The notes below the pieces were generated by a model. It had not been told where the DNA came from. It saw nothing but the letters and a program-made list of their open reading frames with translations, and searched no databases. A program made the translations under genes and the position numbers. Positions 1-7,849 of a stretch of 64,000 nt of DNA are shown piece by piece (the stretch's first letter is position 1; every line of letters starts with the position of its first letter). Source of the DNA: Amycolatopsis dendrobii (lineage in GTDB: Bacteria > Actinomycetota > Actinomycetes > Mycobacteriales > Pseudonocardiaceae); assembly GCF_014145675.1 (NCBI RefSeq), contig NZ_JACGZW010000006.1, positions 372,001-436,000 of the forward strand. Direction: 5' to 3'.

Positions 1-256
1 CGGCGGTGGTGATCGACCCGGCCGGAGTGTGGAAGCGGAAGAACCGCGCTTTGTGGTGCGGAAGGGCGAGCAGCCGGTCGGCCAGGCCGAGGCGGTCGAG
101 CAGTTCGAGGGTGTAGGGGTGCAGCGAATCGCCGCGGAAGTCGCGGTCGAAGTCCTGGTGCGCCTCCAGCAGCGTGACCGGGATTCCGGCGCGGCCGAGC
201 AGGTAGGCGAGCATCATCCCGCCGGGCCCGCCGCCCACGACGACCACGTCCGTCAT
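1..256 (-). CDS. FAD-dependent monooxygenase/oxidoreductase, C-terminus cut by window edge
   Basis: The first 85 codons of a flavoprotein are visible on the minus strand, starting at an ATG at 256-254. The N-terminus reads TDVVVVGGGPGG, the classic GxGxxG dinucleotide-binding fold of FAD enzymes. It is followed by an acidic end of the second beta strand (LLEAHQDF) and the GDSLHPYTLELLDRLG stretch typical of aromatic hydroxylase-type monooxygenases. The gene runs off the left edge, so substrate and length cannot be judged. Its start overlaps the stop of the upstream deazaflavin-type gene by four bases (ATGA), so the two are translationally coupled and probably serve one oxidative reaction sequence. 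The divergent MarR gene with paired operators is the likely regulator. Confidence 0.85.
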   Translation of the reverse strand, partial: MTDVVVVGGGPGGMMLAYLLGRAGIPVTLLEAHQDFDRDFRGDSLHPYTLELLDRLGLADRLLALPHHKARFFRFHTPAGSITTA

Positions 257-708
257 TTCGCCCCCGGTTCGAGCCGGAACACCGCGAGCGAATCCAGCCG
301 CGCCGCGATTTCGGCCGCGGACGCGGCGGGACCGACGGGGAACGCGGCGAGCGCCCATGGCGCCCGCACCGCGTTCAGGTAAGCCGAGATCACCGACACC
401 GCGTCGGCGCCGTCGACCGGCTGTGCGCAAACGTTTTCGTCGACCCCGCCCGCCCGAACGCGGCACTGCGGAGTCGCGACGAGGTTGCGCACCCAGTCGC
501 GGTTCGCATCCGGCGAAACCAGGTAGCGGGTGCCGCCGAGCAGGAGCACCCCGAGCGGCGTCTGCCGGGCCTCGCCGCTGCGGCGTCCGGTCGTTTCGAG
601 CACGCGAAGCCCGTAACCGCCCTCCGGGACCGGATCCGGCTCGGCGGCGAGCAGCTTCCGCGCCATCCCGGCGTTGACCTGGGCCAATTCGCTAGATTTT
701 CTAGCCAT
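253..708 (-). CDS. Deazaflavin (F420)-dependent nitroreductase-family protein (DUF385)
   Basis: This 151-residue protein has the length and pattern of the DUF385/F420H2-dependent reductase family. It carries an LRVLETTGRRSGEARQTPL strand that forms part of the cofactor pocket, then a YLVSPDANRDWVRNLVATP segment. Members use the deazaflavin F420 to reduce quinones, nitro compounds or unsaturated bonds; the substrate here is unknown. The gene is the first of an operon with the FAD oxidoreductase downstream (ATGA overlap). Its start codon sits directly beside one copy of a CTAGA-type inverted repeat, so repressor binding there would block both transcription and initiation. Confidence 0.8.
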   Translation of the reverse strand: MARKSSELAQVNAGMARKLLAAEPDPVPEGGYGLRVLETTGRRSGEARQTPLGVLLLGGTRYLVSPDANRDWVRNLVATPQCRVRAGGVDENVCAQPVDGADAVSVISAYLNAVRAPWALAAFPVGPAASAAEIAARLDSLAVFRLEPGAK

Positions 709-742
709 ATGCCCTAGTGTAGCCCACGACTAGAATTTCTAG
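691..742. promoter_or_regulatory. Paired palindromic operators for the divergent MarR regulator
   Basis: Two copies of an inverted repeat of the form CTAGA-N3-TCTAG lie at 691-705 (arms GCTAGA/TCTAGC) and 730-742. They fall between, and partly inside, the divergent deazaflavin-type gene and the marR gene. The copies start 38 bp apart. Symmetric 13-15 bp sites in a divergent promoter region are the normal arrangement for MarR autorepression. Assignment to the adjacent regulator is inference. Confidence 0.7.
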
Positions 743-755
743 CTAATATTCGGCC

Positions 756-1202
756 GTGGCGGACAAGGAGGCGGCGCGGGAGATCTCCCTGGCGGTGCGG
801 CGGCTGTTGCAGGCTGGCCGGGGCATGCAGGCGGCGCTGGCGCGCAAGCTGTCGCTTCGGGTCACCGACGTGCAGGCCCTCGACCAGGTCGTCTCCAGTC
901 CGGAGCCGCTCGGGCCCGGCGAACTGGGCAACCGGCTCGGCATCACCTCGGCGTCCGCGACCGTGCTGGTCGACCGGCTCGCCGCCGCCGGGCACCTGGC
1001 CCGCCACGCCGATCCGGCCGACCGGCGCCGGGTTCACCTCGAAGCCACCGGCCACGCCCGCGAGGACGTCCGGAACGCGCTGGGTCCGCTGCTCGGCGAA
1101 ATCGAAACCATCACCGACCGGCTCGAGCCCGAACACGTCCCGGTCGTCCTGTCCTTCCTCGACGACGTCGCGGCGGCGATGCGCAACTACGACGGACGCT
1201 GA
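756..1202 (+). CDS. MarR family transcriptional regulator
   Basis: This 148-residue protein starts with GTG. It has the MarR winged-helix core: a helix-turn-helix around residues 55-80 (GELGNRLGITSASATVLVDRLAAAG) followed by the wing with the family DPADRRRVHLEAT signature, flanked by N- and C-terminal dimerisation helices. It is transcribed away from the FAD/deazaflavin operon. The shared intergenic region holds two CTAGA palindromes, so it probably represses both itself and that operon until a small aromatic ligand binds. The 3' end overlaps the convergent membrane-protein gene by 16 bp. Confidence 0.92.
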   Translation: MADKEAAREISLAVRRLLQAGRGMQAALARKLSLRVTDVQALDQVVSSPEPLGPGELGNRLGITSASATVLVDRLAAAGHLARHADPADRRRVHLEATGHAREDVRNALGPLLGEIETITDRLEPEHVPVVLSFLDDVAAAMRNYDGR

Positions 1203-1810
1203 ACCGCCTGCTCGCCCCGCCGCCGGGTCAGCAGCGTCCACCCGATCAACCCCGCGAACGCGACGACCATCAACGCCTGCGAACAAGCCGCCGCCGTGTC
1301 GAACGGCAGCGTGTAGACGCCCACGATGCGAAGCACGGAATCGGCGGTCAACCCGACGCCCCACACCAACGAGACCTGATACCACCGCCGCCGCAATGTC
1401 GCGTCGCCCGCGGCGGCCTCGAATTCGCGCTGCTGCTCGCCGCCGGCCTGCTGCGCGAAGCGTCGTGCCGCGTAGTACGCGAGCGGCCGGTTGAGCACGC
1501 AGCTGCCGATCAGAGCCACGCCCGCGCAGAAGGTGGTCACCGATTCCTTCGCCAACAGCATTCGCGGGTCGCCGGTGAGGAAGCTCAGCCCGAGGCCGAG
1601 GCCGAAAAGCAGCATGAGGAATGACGAAAAGAGGTCGAGCCGCCGCTGCGCCACCGCGACCCAGACCGTCCGCACTCCGGCGACGATCGTGCCGATCAGC
1701 AGCGACACGTACGCGCTCGCACCGAGCAGGTTGGCGGCGAAGTAGGCGACGACGGACAGGCCGACGTCCAGGAACAGCGTGGTGATCATCGTGCGGGCGT
1801 GCGTGGTCAT
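1187..1810 (-). CDS. VC0807-like integral membrane protein
   Basis: This 207-residue protein has about five to six hydrophobic segments and no enzymatic motif. The pattern (GASAYVSLLIGTIVAGVRTVWVAVAQRRLDLFSSFLM near residues 30-65, then RMLLAKESVTTF and a final LPFDTAAACSQALMVVAFAGLIG helix) matches the VC0807 family. That family is widespread in actinobacteria and has no known role. The gene is divergent from the CcdC-like/two-component operon. The 223-bp region between them contains a strong inverted repeat (1898-1953) that could regulate either side. Confidence 0.7.
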   Translation of the reverse strand: MTTHARTMITTLFLDVGLSVVAYFAANLLGASAYVSLLIGTIVAGVRTVWVAVAQRRLDLFSSFLMLLFGLGLGLSFLTGDPRMLLAKESVTTFCAGVALIGSCVLNRPLAYYAARRFAQQAGGEQQREFEAAAGDATLRRRWYQVSLVWGVGLTADSVLRIVGVYTLPFDTAAACSQALMVVAFAGLIGWTLLTRRRGEQAVQRPS

Positions 1811-1897
1811 GCCGTACTCCCCGATTTGGCTTGGTTGCTGGGATTCGCACGGAAAACGCTACGGTCGCCGCCCGCCGCCGTCTTGCGGCCGAGGGCG

Positions 1898-1953
1898 TAT
1901 CCCGGGTGGAGAAATCCAGGGCCGGGTGGAGGGATTTCTCCACCCGCGGATAC
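1898..1953. repeat. Long inverted repeat in divergent promoter region
   Basis: The arms at 1898-1918 and 1932-1953 are complementary over about 20 bp apart from one extra base. The uninterrupted core is GGGTGGAGAAATCC paired with GGATTTCTCCACCC. The 13-bp spacer also begins with a GGGTGGAG-like stretch. The repeat lies about 90 bp upstream of the membrane gene and 80 bp upstream of the CcdC-like gene. It may be an operator or a hairpin. It is not a normal terminator because no gene ends here. Confidence 0.6.
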
Positions 1954-2033
1954 GCCGCGCACCTCACGACTCCGCCGCCGTTCCGCCGTAGTTTTCTCGG
2001 CATCGGAACGAACTCGAAAGGCAGGAACAACCC

Positions 2034-2642
2034 ATGAGCGGTCCCGTGGAAATCGTCCTGATCGTGGCGGCGGTCGGCTACCTGATGGTGCGGCGGCTGA
2101 TCGGCGAACCCGCGCAGGCCAAGCAGATGCTCATCCTGCCCGCGATCCTGTCCGTCGTCGGCCTCAGCACGGTGTCCGGCGAGGTGAAGACCGCTGCCTC
2201 GCTGGTCTTCCTCGTCGGGACCGCGGCGATCAGCGTCGTACTCGGCGTCCTGCGCGGGGTCAGCGTCCGGATTTCCCGGCGCGACGGCACCGCCTTCGTC
2301 CGCTACACGCCGGTCACCGTCGGGCTGTGGGTGGCGAACATCGTGGTCAAGATCGGCGTGAACCTCGCGCTCGACGCGTTCGACCCGCAGGACGCGGGCG
2401 GCGTCTCCAACAGCATGCTGCTCACCATCGGAGCCGGCATCCTCGCCGAGGGGCTGGTCGTGCTCTACCGCGCACTGCGCGCCGGGCACCAGGTCATGTG
2501 GACCCAGGGCAGCGACGGCGCGCCGGGCAAGACCTCGCCGATGCTGGACAACATCCAGCGCAACCTCACCGGCCGCCCCGCCGAGTGGAACACTCAGTCC
2601 GCGCACGACGCCGGCCAGACGAGGAGGAACCTGGTCCCATGA
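2034..2642 (+). CDS. CcdC/DUF1453-like membrane protein
   Basis: This 202-residue protein has four to five transmembrane segments: an N-terminal EIVLIVAAVGYLMVRRLIG helix, then QMLILPAILSVVGL, SLVFLVGTAAISVVLGVLRG, VGLWVANIVVKIGVNLAL and LLTIGAGILAEGLVVLYRAL. The arrangement, with the RRLIGEP loop after helix 1, resembles CcdC-like DUF1453 proteins. Its stop codon overlaps the ATG of the histidine kinase (ATGA), so it is produced with the two-component system and may be its membrane partner. The C-terminal 40 residues are soluble and polar. Confidence 0.65.
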   Translation: MSGPVEIVLIVAAVGYLMVRRLIGEPAQAKQMLILPAILSVVGLSTVSGEVKTAASLVFLVGTAAISVVLGVLRGVSVRISRRDGTAFVRYTPVTVGLWVANIVVKIGVNLALDAFDPQDAGGVSNSMLLTIGAGILAEGLVVLYRALRAGHQVMWTQGSDGAPGKTSPMLDNIQRNLTGRPAEWNTQSAHDAGQTRRNLVP

Positions 2643-3793
2643 GCACGCCGGACCAGCGGTCGCTGTCCCGTCTCGGGCAGCACCGGGACGACCTGATCCA
2701 GCCCCTCCTCGTCCTCACCGCGATCGCCTGCACCGCGGTTCAATGGCCGGACGCGACCATCGCGTACCGGCCATTGGCCTTGGCGCTGTTCGTCCTCGTG
2801 TCGGTCGCCGGGATCGTCTCGCTGCTGCCCTGGGCCCGGATCGCCGAGAACCGGCAGATCACCGTGATGGGCGCGTACATGCTGTTCGGCGCGCTGCTCC
2901 TGCCGCTGGCGCACGGAACGTTCGCCGCGATGTTCCCGTTCGTCGCCGCGTCCGCCTCGGGAATCAAGCTCGCGTCCCGCCGGGCCGCGGTGACCATCGC
3001 GGTCGCCGGAGCGGTCATCGCGGTCGCCGCGACCTGGACGGTCGGAGAGCTGTCGCCGGGCTTCCCGGTGTGGCCGGTGTGGGTACCGCTGACCGTGGGC
3101 CTGCCGGTCGCGGTCGGCATCTCGCACCACGACCGTCTCGACGCCATCCGCAACGCCCAGCTCGCCGCCGAATCAGCGCAGCGCGCCCGCGAGTCCGAAG
3201 CCCGCGAGGCAGCACTCGTCGAACGCGGCCGCATCGCGCGCGAGATTCACGACGTCCTCGGTCATTCGCTCTCCGGGATCGCCCTGCAATTGGACATGGC
3301 CGACGCACTGCGCGACAGCGGCCGCGACGACGAGGCAGCCGCCGCGGTGCGCAAGGCCCGCGCCATCGCCGTCGACTCGATCAGCGAGACCCGCCGCGCG
3401 GTGCACGCGCTGCGCGAAGACACCTTGCCGCTGTCTGAGACGTTGTGCCAACTCGCCGACCACGCGTCGGCCGAGTTCGTGGTCGAGGGCGAAGCCGGCG
3501 CGGTCGGCCCGGAGACCACGCACACGATGGTCCGGGCGGCGCAGGAGGCGATGACCAACGCGGCCAAGTACGCGCCGGGCGCGGCTCGCAGCCTCCGGCT
3601 GGCCTTCGCGGCCGATCATGTCAGGCTGACCGTGCACAACGGGCCCGCGACCGAACCGCTGCGCGCCGAACTGGCCGGCGGGTCCGGGGTCGGGCTCGTC
3701 GGGATGCGCGAACGGGCCGCCCTGCTCGGCGGCACCCTGCGAGCAGGCCCGGCCGGCGACGGCTGGACCGTGGAACTGGAGCTGCCTCGATGA
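2639..3793 (+). CDS. Sensor histidine kinase (HisKA_3/NarL type)
   Basis: This 384-residue kinase has about five hydrophobic segments in residues 20-160, a short linker helix, a HisKA_3 dimerisation domain with the H-box REIHDVLGHSLSG (phosphoacceptor His204), and a C-terminal HATPase_c domain with the N-box AAQEAMTNAAKYA and the GVGLVGMRERAALLGG G-box. There is almost no extracellular loop, which suggests sensing of membrane or cell-envelope stress, as in LiaS/DesK-like kinases. The start at 2639 overlaps the previous stop. The stop overlaps the response-regulator start (ATGA). All three genes should be co-translated. Confidence 0.93.
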   Translation: MSTPDQRSLSRLGQHRDDLIQPLLVLTAIACTAVQWPDATIAYRPLALALFVLVSVAGIVSLLPWARIAENRQITVMGAYMLFGALLLPLAHGTFAAMFPFVAASASGIKLASRRAAVTIAVAGAVIAVAATWTVGELSPGFPVWPVWVPLTVGLPVAVGISHHDRLDAIRNAQLAAESAQRARESEAREAALVERGRIAREIHDVLGHSLSGIALQLDMADALRDSGRDDEAAAAVRKARAIAVDSISETRRAVHALREDTLPLSETLCQLADHASAEFVVEGEAGAVGPETTHTMVRAAQEAMTNAAKYAPGAARSLRLAFAADHVRLTVHNGPATEPLRAELAGGSGVGLVGMRERAALLGGTLRAGPAGDGWTVELELPR

Positions 3794-4446
3794 CCGACCG
3801 CCCGATCACCCTCGTCGTCGCCGACGACCAGGCGACTGTCCGCGAAGCGCTCGCGGTCATGCTCGACCTCGCCGAGGACGTCAACGTCGTCGCGACCGCG
3901 ACCAACGGCGCGGAAGCGGTGAAGTCGGCGCAGGAACACCGTCCGGACGTCGTGCTGATGGACCTCAACATGCCGGTCCTGGACGGGGTAGGCGCGACCG
4001 CCAAGATCCGCGAAACCCAGCCGGACACCACCGTTCTCGTGCTCACCACGTTCGACGACGACGAATCGATCCTGGCCGCGCTGCAGGCGGGCGCGAGCGG
4101 GTACCTGACCAAAGAAGCGGACCGCACCACGATCCTGCACGCCGTGCGCACCGCGGCGCAGGGCCAGACCGTGCTCGCGCCCGAGGTGCAGCGGCGGCTG
4201 CTCGCGCTGGCCGCCAAACCGGCCCGGCCCGCGGAACCGGATCTGGCGCTGACCGCACGTGAACGGGAGATCCTCGGCCTGATCGGCGACGGCCTGCGCA
4301 ATCCGGAAATCGCGGCCGCGTTGGTCATCAGCGAGGCCACGGTGAAAACCCACATCAACAACCTTTTCGCCAAAGCCGGTTTCCACTCTCGTGCCGACGC
4401 GGTCCGCTACGCACTCAACTATCAGAACGGCCAGCGTCAGCGATAA
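3790..4446 (+). CDS. NarL/LuxR-type response regulator
   Basis: This 218-residue protein has a receiver domain in residues 7-120, with the acidic pair D12/D13, phosphoacceptor D58 in VVLMDLNMPVLDG, and the conserved T/K (LTTF, YLTKEA). It is followed by a GerE/LuxR helix-turn-helix (LTAREREILGLIGDGLRNPEIAAALVISEATVKTHINNLFAK). It is the cognate partner of the kinase directly upstream. Its targets are not evident. The next gene downstream, a small secreted protein, is 134 bp away and could be one. Confidence 0.95.
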   Translation: MTDRPITLVVADDQATVREALAVMLDLAEDVNVVATATNGAEAVKSAQEHRPDVVLMDLNMPVLDGVGATAKIRETQPDTTVLVLTTFDDDESILAALQAGASGYLTKEADRTTILHAVRTAAQGQTVLAPEVQRRLLALAAKPARPAEPDLALTAREREILGLIGDGLRNPEIAAALVISEATVKTHINNLFAKAGFHSRADAVRYALNYQNGQRQR

Positions 4447-4580
4447 CTCAGGCACGGCAAGGATTCTTCGCGCTTTCCGCGATGACGCATCGGTGCCGCA
4501 TCCGCGACGCCGCGACCGGACAGCATGGTGCGCGAGGCGCACCGTCCGAGGTGCCGCCCAGGCGCGAAGGAATATTCACC

Positions 4581-4976
4581 ATGCTCCGATTCACTGGTCC
4601 GGATTCCCTTTCCCGAAGAGCGGCCAAGCCGTTCATCGCCATCGCACTGACAATCGCCGCCTTGTTCGCGGGCGCGAGCGTCGCCACCGCGGCCCCGGCG
4701 GACAGCACGCAGACCGGAACCCTCAGCTCAGCGGCCGCGCTCGCCGCTCCGAACACCACACCGCCGGTGTTCAACTGCAACTATTTCTCGCGTGCTCCGT
4801 TCCACGACGTCGCGGTCAGCTGTTCGGTCCGGGTCGGGGTGATGCGGGTTTACCTCATCTGCTCGAACAATGCCCGGATCAACGGCCCGGTCATGTTCGC
4901 GGGCAACACTTACCGTTTCGTTCTTTCGTGCCCGGGCGTCCCGTTGCGGACCATTAACTGGGAAGCCTTGGCTTAG
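4581..4976 (+). CDS. Small secreted protein with four cysteines, function unknown
   Basis: The 131-residue product starts at an ATG preceded by GAAGG ten bases upstream. A longer upstream reading from 4482 has no ribosome site and would bury the signal peptide. The N-terminus has an RRAAK basic stretch, a hydrophobic core (PFIAIALTIAALFAGASVA) and an AxA cleavage site near TAAPA. The mature part of about 85 residues contains four cysteines (FNCNYF, VSCSVR, LICSNN, LSCPG), suggesting two disulfides outside the cell. I do not recognise the family. A very strong hairpin follows the stop. Confidence 0.75.
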   Translation: MLRFTGPDSLSRRAAKPFIAIALTIAALFAGASVATAAPADSTQTGTLSSAAALAAPNTTPPVFNCNYFSRAPFHDVAVSCSVRVGVMRVYLICSNNARINGPVMFAGNTYRFVLSCPGVPLRTINWEALA

Positions 4977-4985
4977 CGCGGAAAA

Positions 4986-5023
4986 CGTCCGGGGGCGGCC
5001 ATCCGGCGGGCCGCCCCCGGACG
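4986..5023. terminator. Perfect 15-bp stem hairpin after secreted-protein gene
   Basis: The arms at 4986-5000 and 5009-5023 are perfectly complementary (CGTCCGGGGGCGGCC and its reverse complement) around an 8-nt loop. The hairpin lies ten bases after the stop codon. No long T tract follows, as is usual for terminators in high-GC actinomycetes. Confidence 0.8.
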
Positions 5024-5154
5024 TGTTTCCGGTCCGCTTGGCCGAAACTGCTCGGCCGTAGTGCCGCAGATCCGCCCCGGCCGTTGCCCGGCCCCGGCGA
5101 AGGCCGCTAGACACAGCATGTCCTGGTCCGGCGACCGGCTCACGGGTGATCACG

Positions 5155-7329
5155 ATGACGGTACGGTTCCGTCTGCTCGGCCCAGTTGGCGTGACGGTGG
5201 ACGACCGCGCGATCGAACTGGGCCATCCGCAATTGCGCTGCATGGCGGCGGTGCTGCTGATCGAGGCCAACCAGACGGTCGCGATGGACGAGCTCATCGA
5301 CCGCGTCTGGCCCGACGGCGCGCTCCCCCGGCAGCCGCGCCGGGCGGTGCAGCACAACATTCCGTTGCTGCGCAGGGCGCTCGCTCCGGTTCCGGAGGTC
5401 GCGCTCACCCGCGACGGCTGCGGTTACCGGCTTTCCGTGGAACCGGACGCGATCGACCTGCACCGCTTCCACGCGCTGCTGGCCCAAGCCCGCGCCGCGC
5501 AGCACCACAATCCGGACGAGGCGGATACCCGTGCCGCGGCCGCACTGGAACAGGCGCTGTCGTTGTGGCAGGGCAAACCTTTCTCGGACCTCGCCGCCGC
5601 GGCCGACATCCCGTGGCTGTGCGCGCTGCGTGCCGCGCTCACCGCCCGCCAGCGAACCGCCCGGCTGGATCTGACCGACATCCGGCTGCGCCAAGGCAAA
5701 CACGCCGAACTGCTCGCCGAACTCGCCGCCGGCACCGCGAGCCACCCGTTCGACGAACGCCTCGCCGGACAGTACCTGCTGGCCCTCTACCGAAGCCGCC
5801 GCCAAGCCGAGGCGTTGCAGCATTACCACCGCCTGCAACGGGTTCTTGCCGACGAACTCGGCACCGACCCCAGCCGTCCGCTGCGCCGGCTGCACGAGCA
5901 GATCCTCGCCGCCGACCCCGCATTGGCCGCGCCCGCACCGGAACCCGCGACGCGGCCGCCAGTCCCCCGGCAACTGCCGTGCCCGCCCCGGCTGTTCGCA
6001 GGCCGCAGCGCCGAACTCGTCCACCTGGACCGGCACATGGACCTGGCGGGAACCGTCGCGATCGGCGGCACCGGCGGAATCGGCAAAACCTGGCTGGCGC
6101 TGCACTGGGCACACCAGCGGCTCGGCCGCTTCCCCGACGGGCAACTGCACGTCGACCTGCACGGTTTCGATCCTGCCGGACAGCCGATGTCCGCCGCCGA
6201 GGCGATCCGCGGCTTCCTGGACGCCCTCGGCGTCGCCTCCTGCGCGATCCCCGCCGACCTCGAAGCGCAGATCGGGTTGTACCGCAGCCTGCTCGCCGGG
6301 AAGCGGATGCTGCTCCTGCTGGACAACGCCCGCGACATCGACCAGGTCACGCCCCTGCTGCCGGGCACTCCGACCTGCGCGGTCCTGATCACCAGCCGCC
6401 GCCACCTGGTCGGCCTCGCCGCGCTGTACGGCGTGCACCTGCTCAACCTGGACGTACTCCCCGACCCCGACGCTCGCGAACTGCTCGCCGGGCACCTCGG
6501 CCCAGACCGCTTGGCCGCCGAACCCGACACGGTCGCCGACCTGCTCACGATGTGCACGGGTTTGCCGCTGGCCGTGCGCATCGTGGCCGCGCGCGCCCAG
6601 CACCACCCGACGTTCCCGCTGGCCGTGCTCGCCGAAGAACTTCGCGACGCCTCGGCCCGCCTGGACGGCTTGAACGCCGGTGGCCTGCGCGTGAATCTGC
6701 GCGCGGTGCTGTCGTGGTCAGTGCGTGCCCTCAGCCCGCAGGCGACGCGCCTGTTCAGCTTGCTGGGCGTCGCGCCCGGTCCCGACATCAGCCTCGCCGC
6801 CGCCGAAGCTCTGGCGGCGTTCCCGGCCGCCCAGTTGCGCACGGTGTTGCGCGAACTGGAGATCGCTTCCCTGGTGCAGCAACACGTTCCGGGCCGATAC
6901 CGGATGCACGACCTGGTGCGCCTCTACGCCGGCGACACCGCCCAGCACACCCTCACCGAAGACACCCGCGACGCGGCGCTGCAGCGAATCCTGTACTTCT
7001 ACACGCACACCGCCCACGCCGCCGACCGGCTCCTGAACCCGCGGCAGGACTCAGTCCCGCTCGACCCGCCCGCGCCGGACGTCCTCCCCCATCCCCTGCC
7101 CGACGCGCTGGCGGCGCTGGCTTGGTGCAACACCGAACACGCCTGTCTGCTCGCCGCCCAGCACACCGCGACGACGCTCAACCCGGCTGGCTGGAAGCTG
7201 GCCTGGGCGTTGGAGACCTTCCACGCCCGGCTGTCGCGCCTCTACGACCGTCTCGCGCGGTGGCAGGCCCCGGCTGATCTCGCTACGACTCCTCGCCGAG
7301 GTAGCGCGTCTGGTCCTTCTGCCGGTTGA
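5155..7329 (+). CDS. AfsR/SARP-type regulator with NB-ARC domain, TPR domain missing
   Basis: The 724-residue product begins with an OmpR-like DNA-binding domain (RFRLLGPVGV to about residue 90) and a BTAD domain to about residue 250, i.e. the SARP module. It then has an NB-ARC ATPase (IGGTGGIGKTWLALHWAH P-loop; MLLLLDNARD Walker B; VLITSRRHL sensor; LPLAVRIVAA). In AfsR-family proteins a TPR superhelix follows the LAWALETFH-like segment. Here the protein ends about 30 residues later with a low-complexity tail that lies antisense to the end of the next gene. The ATG at 5155 is preferred over an in-frame GTG at 5146 because GGTGATC just upstream is complementary to the 16S tail. It is probably a deletion product that may still act as a regulator. 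Confidence 0.8.
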   Translation: MTVRFRLLGPVGVTVDDRAIELGHPQLRCMAAVLLIEANQTVAMDELIDRVWPDGALPRQPRRAVQHNIPLLRRALAPVPEVALTRDGCGYRLSVEPDAIDLHRFHALLAQARAAQHHNPDEADTRAAAALEQALSLWQGKPFSDLAAAADIPWLCALRAALTARQRTARLDLTDIRLRQGKHAELLAELAAGTASHPFDERLAGQYLLALYRSRRQAEALQHYHRLQRVLADELGTDPSRPLRRLHEQILAADPALAAPAPEPATRPPVPRQLPCPPRLFAGRSAELVHLDRHMDLAGTVAIGGTGGIGKTWLALHWAHQRLGRFPDGQLHVDLHGFDPAGQPMSAAEAIRGFLDALGVASCAIPADLEAQIGLYRSLLAGKRMLLLLDNARDIDQVTPLLPGTPTCAVLITSRRHLVGLAALYGVHLLNLDVLPDPDARELLAGHLGPDRLAAEPDTVADLLTMCTGLPLAVRIVAARAQHHPTFPLAVLAEELRDASARLDGLNAGGLRVNLRAVLSWSVRALSPQATRLFSLLGVAPGPDISLAAAEALAAFPAAQLRTVLRELEIASLVQQHVPGRYRMHDLVRLYAGDTAQHTLTEDTRDAALQRILYFYTHTAHAADRLLNPRQDSVPLDPPAPDVLPHPLPDALAALAWCNTEHACLLAAQHTATTLNPAGWKLAWALETFHARLSRLYDRLARWQAPADLATTPRRGSASGPSAG

Positions 7330-7849
7330 CCTCTGTCGCGTAGTACTCCTCCGCCAACTGATGCGCCCGACGCTCGATCAGACCCAGCTGCGTCGCCAAC
7401 TCCTGCCCTGCCTCCGACCGATGCGTCGCGAACCACTTCGGAAGATTGAGATACGTCTGCACCGACAGCGGCAAATCCGTCCGCGCCAGCAACAACACCC
7501 GATGCTGCACCTCCGGGCTCGCCGCCAACCGGACAGGATCCGCCAGCAGATCCGACAGCATCTCCGCCACCCGCCGCACGGAGTCCACAGTGGACTCCGG
7601 GAGACGTCCGGAGGCCGTCCGCACCAGCTCAGCCAGCGACGAGCGAACCTCGGCCGCCTCCACCGACGGGTCCACGACGAGCCGCACCTTCTCCGGCGGG
7701 CCGAGCAGCGCGCCCGCCGCGTACAGCACGGCCAGCACCACGAACATCAGCCACAACGGGCCGATCACGCCGAGCACGTACAGCAGCAGCCCGACCAGCG
7801 CGCCGACGCAGCCGAAGATGTTCTTGGTGGAGGAGAACCAGCGCCTCAT
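7283..7849 (-). CDS. Small membrane protein of the TelA/VWA operon
   Basis: The 188-residue product starts at an ATG overlapping the stop of the upstream VWA gene (ATGA). Two transmembrane helices lie in residues 10-50 (IFGCVGALVGLLLYVLG, LWLMFVVLAVLYAAGALL). The remaining 135 residues are soluble and mostly alpha-helical, with repeated VRRVAEMLSDLLADPVRLA and LPLSVQTYLNLPKWFATHRSE elements. I do not recognise an enzymatic domain. It is the last gene of a four-gene minus-strand operon and probably anchors or interacts with the TelA-family protein on the inner face of the membrane. Its 3' end overlaps the truncated AfsR-like gene by 47 bp. Confidence 0.75.
   Translation of the reverse strand: MRRWFSSTKNIFGCVGALVGLLLYVLGVIGPLWLMFVVLAVLYAAGALLGPPEKVRLVVDPSVEAAEVRSSLAELVRTASGRLPESTVDSVRRVAEMLSDLLADPVRLAASPEVQHRVLLLARTDLPLSVQTYLNLPKWFATHRSEAGQELATQLGLIERRAHQLAEEYYATEVNRQKDQTRYLGEES

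Noticed and set aside
714..2606. Long minus-strand frame across the MarR, membrane and CcdC-like region
   Set aside because: It crosses real genes on both strands and promoter regions, and its composition is typical of an antisense frame in high-GC DNA.
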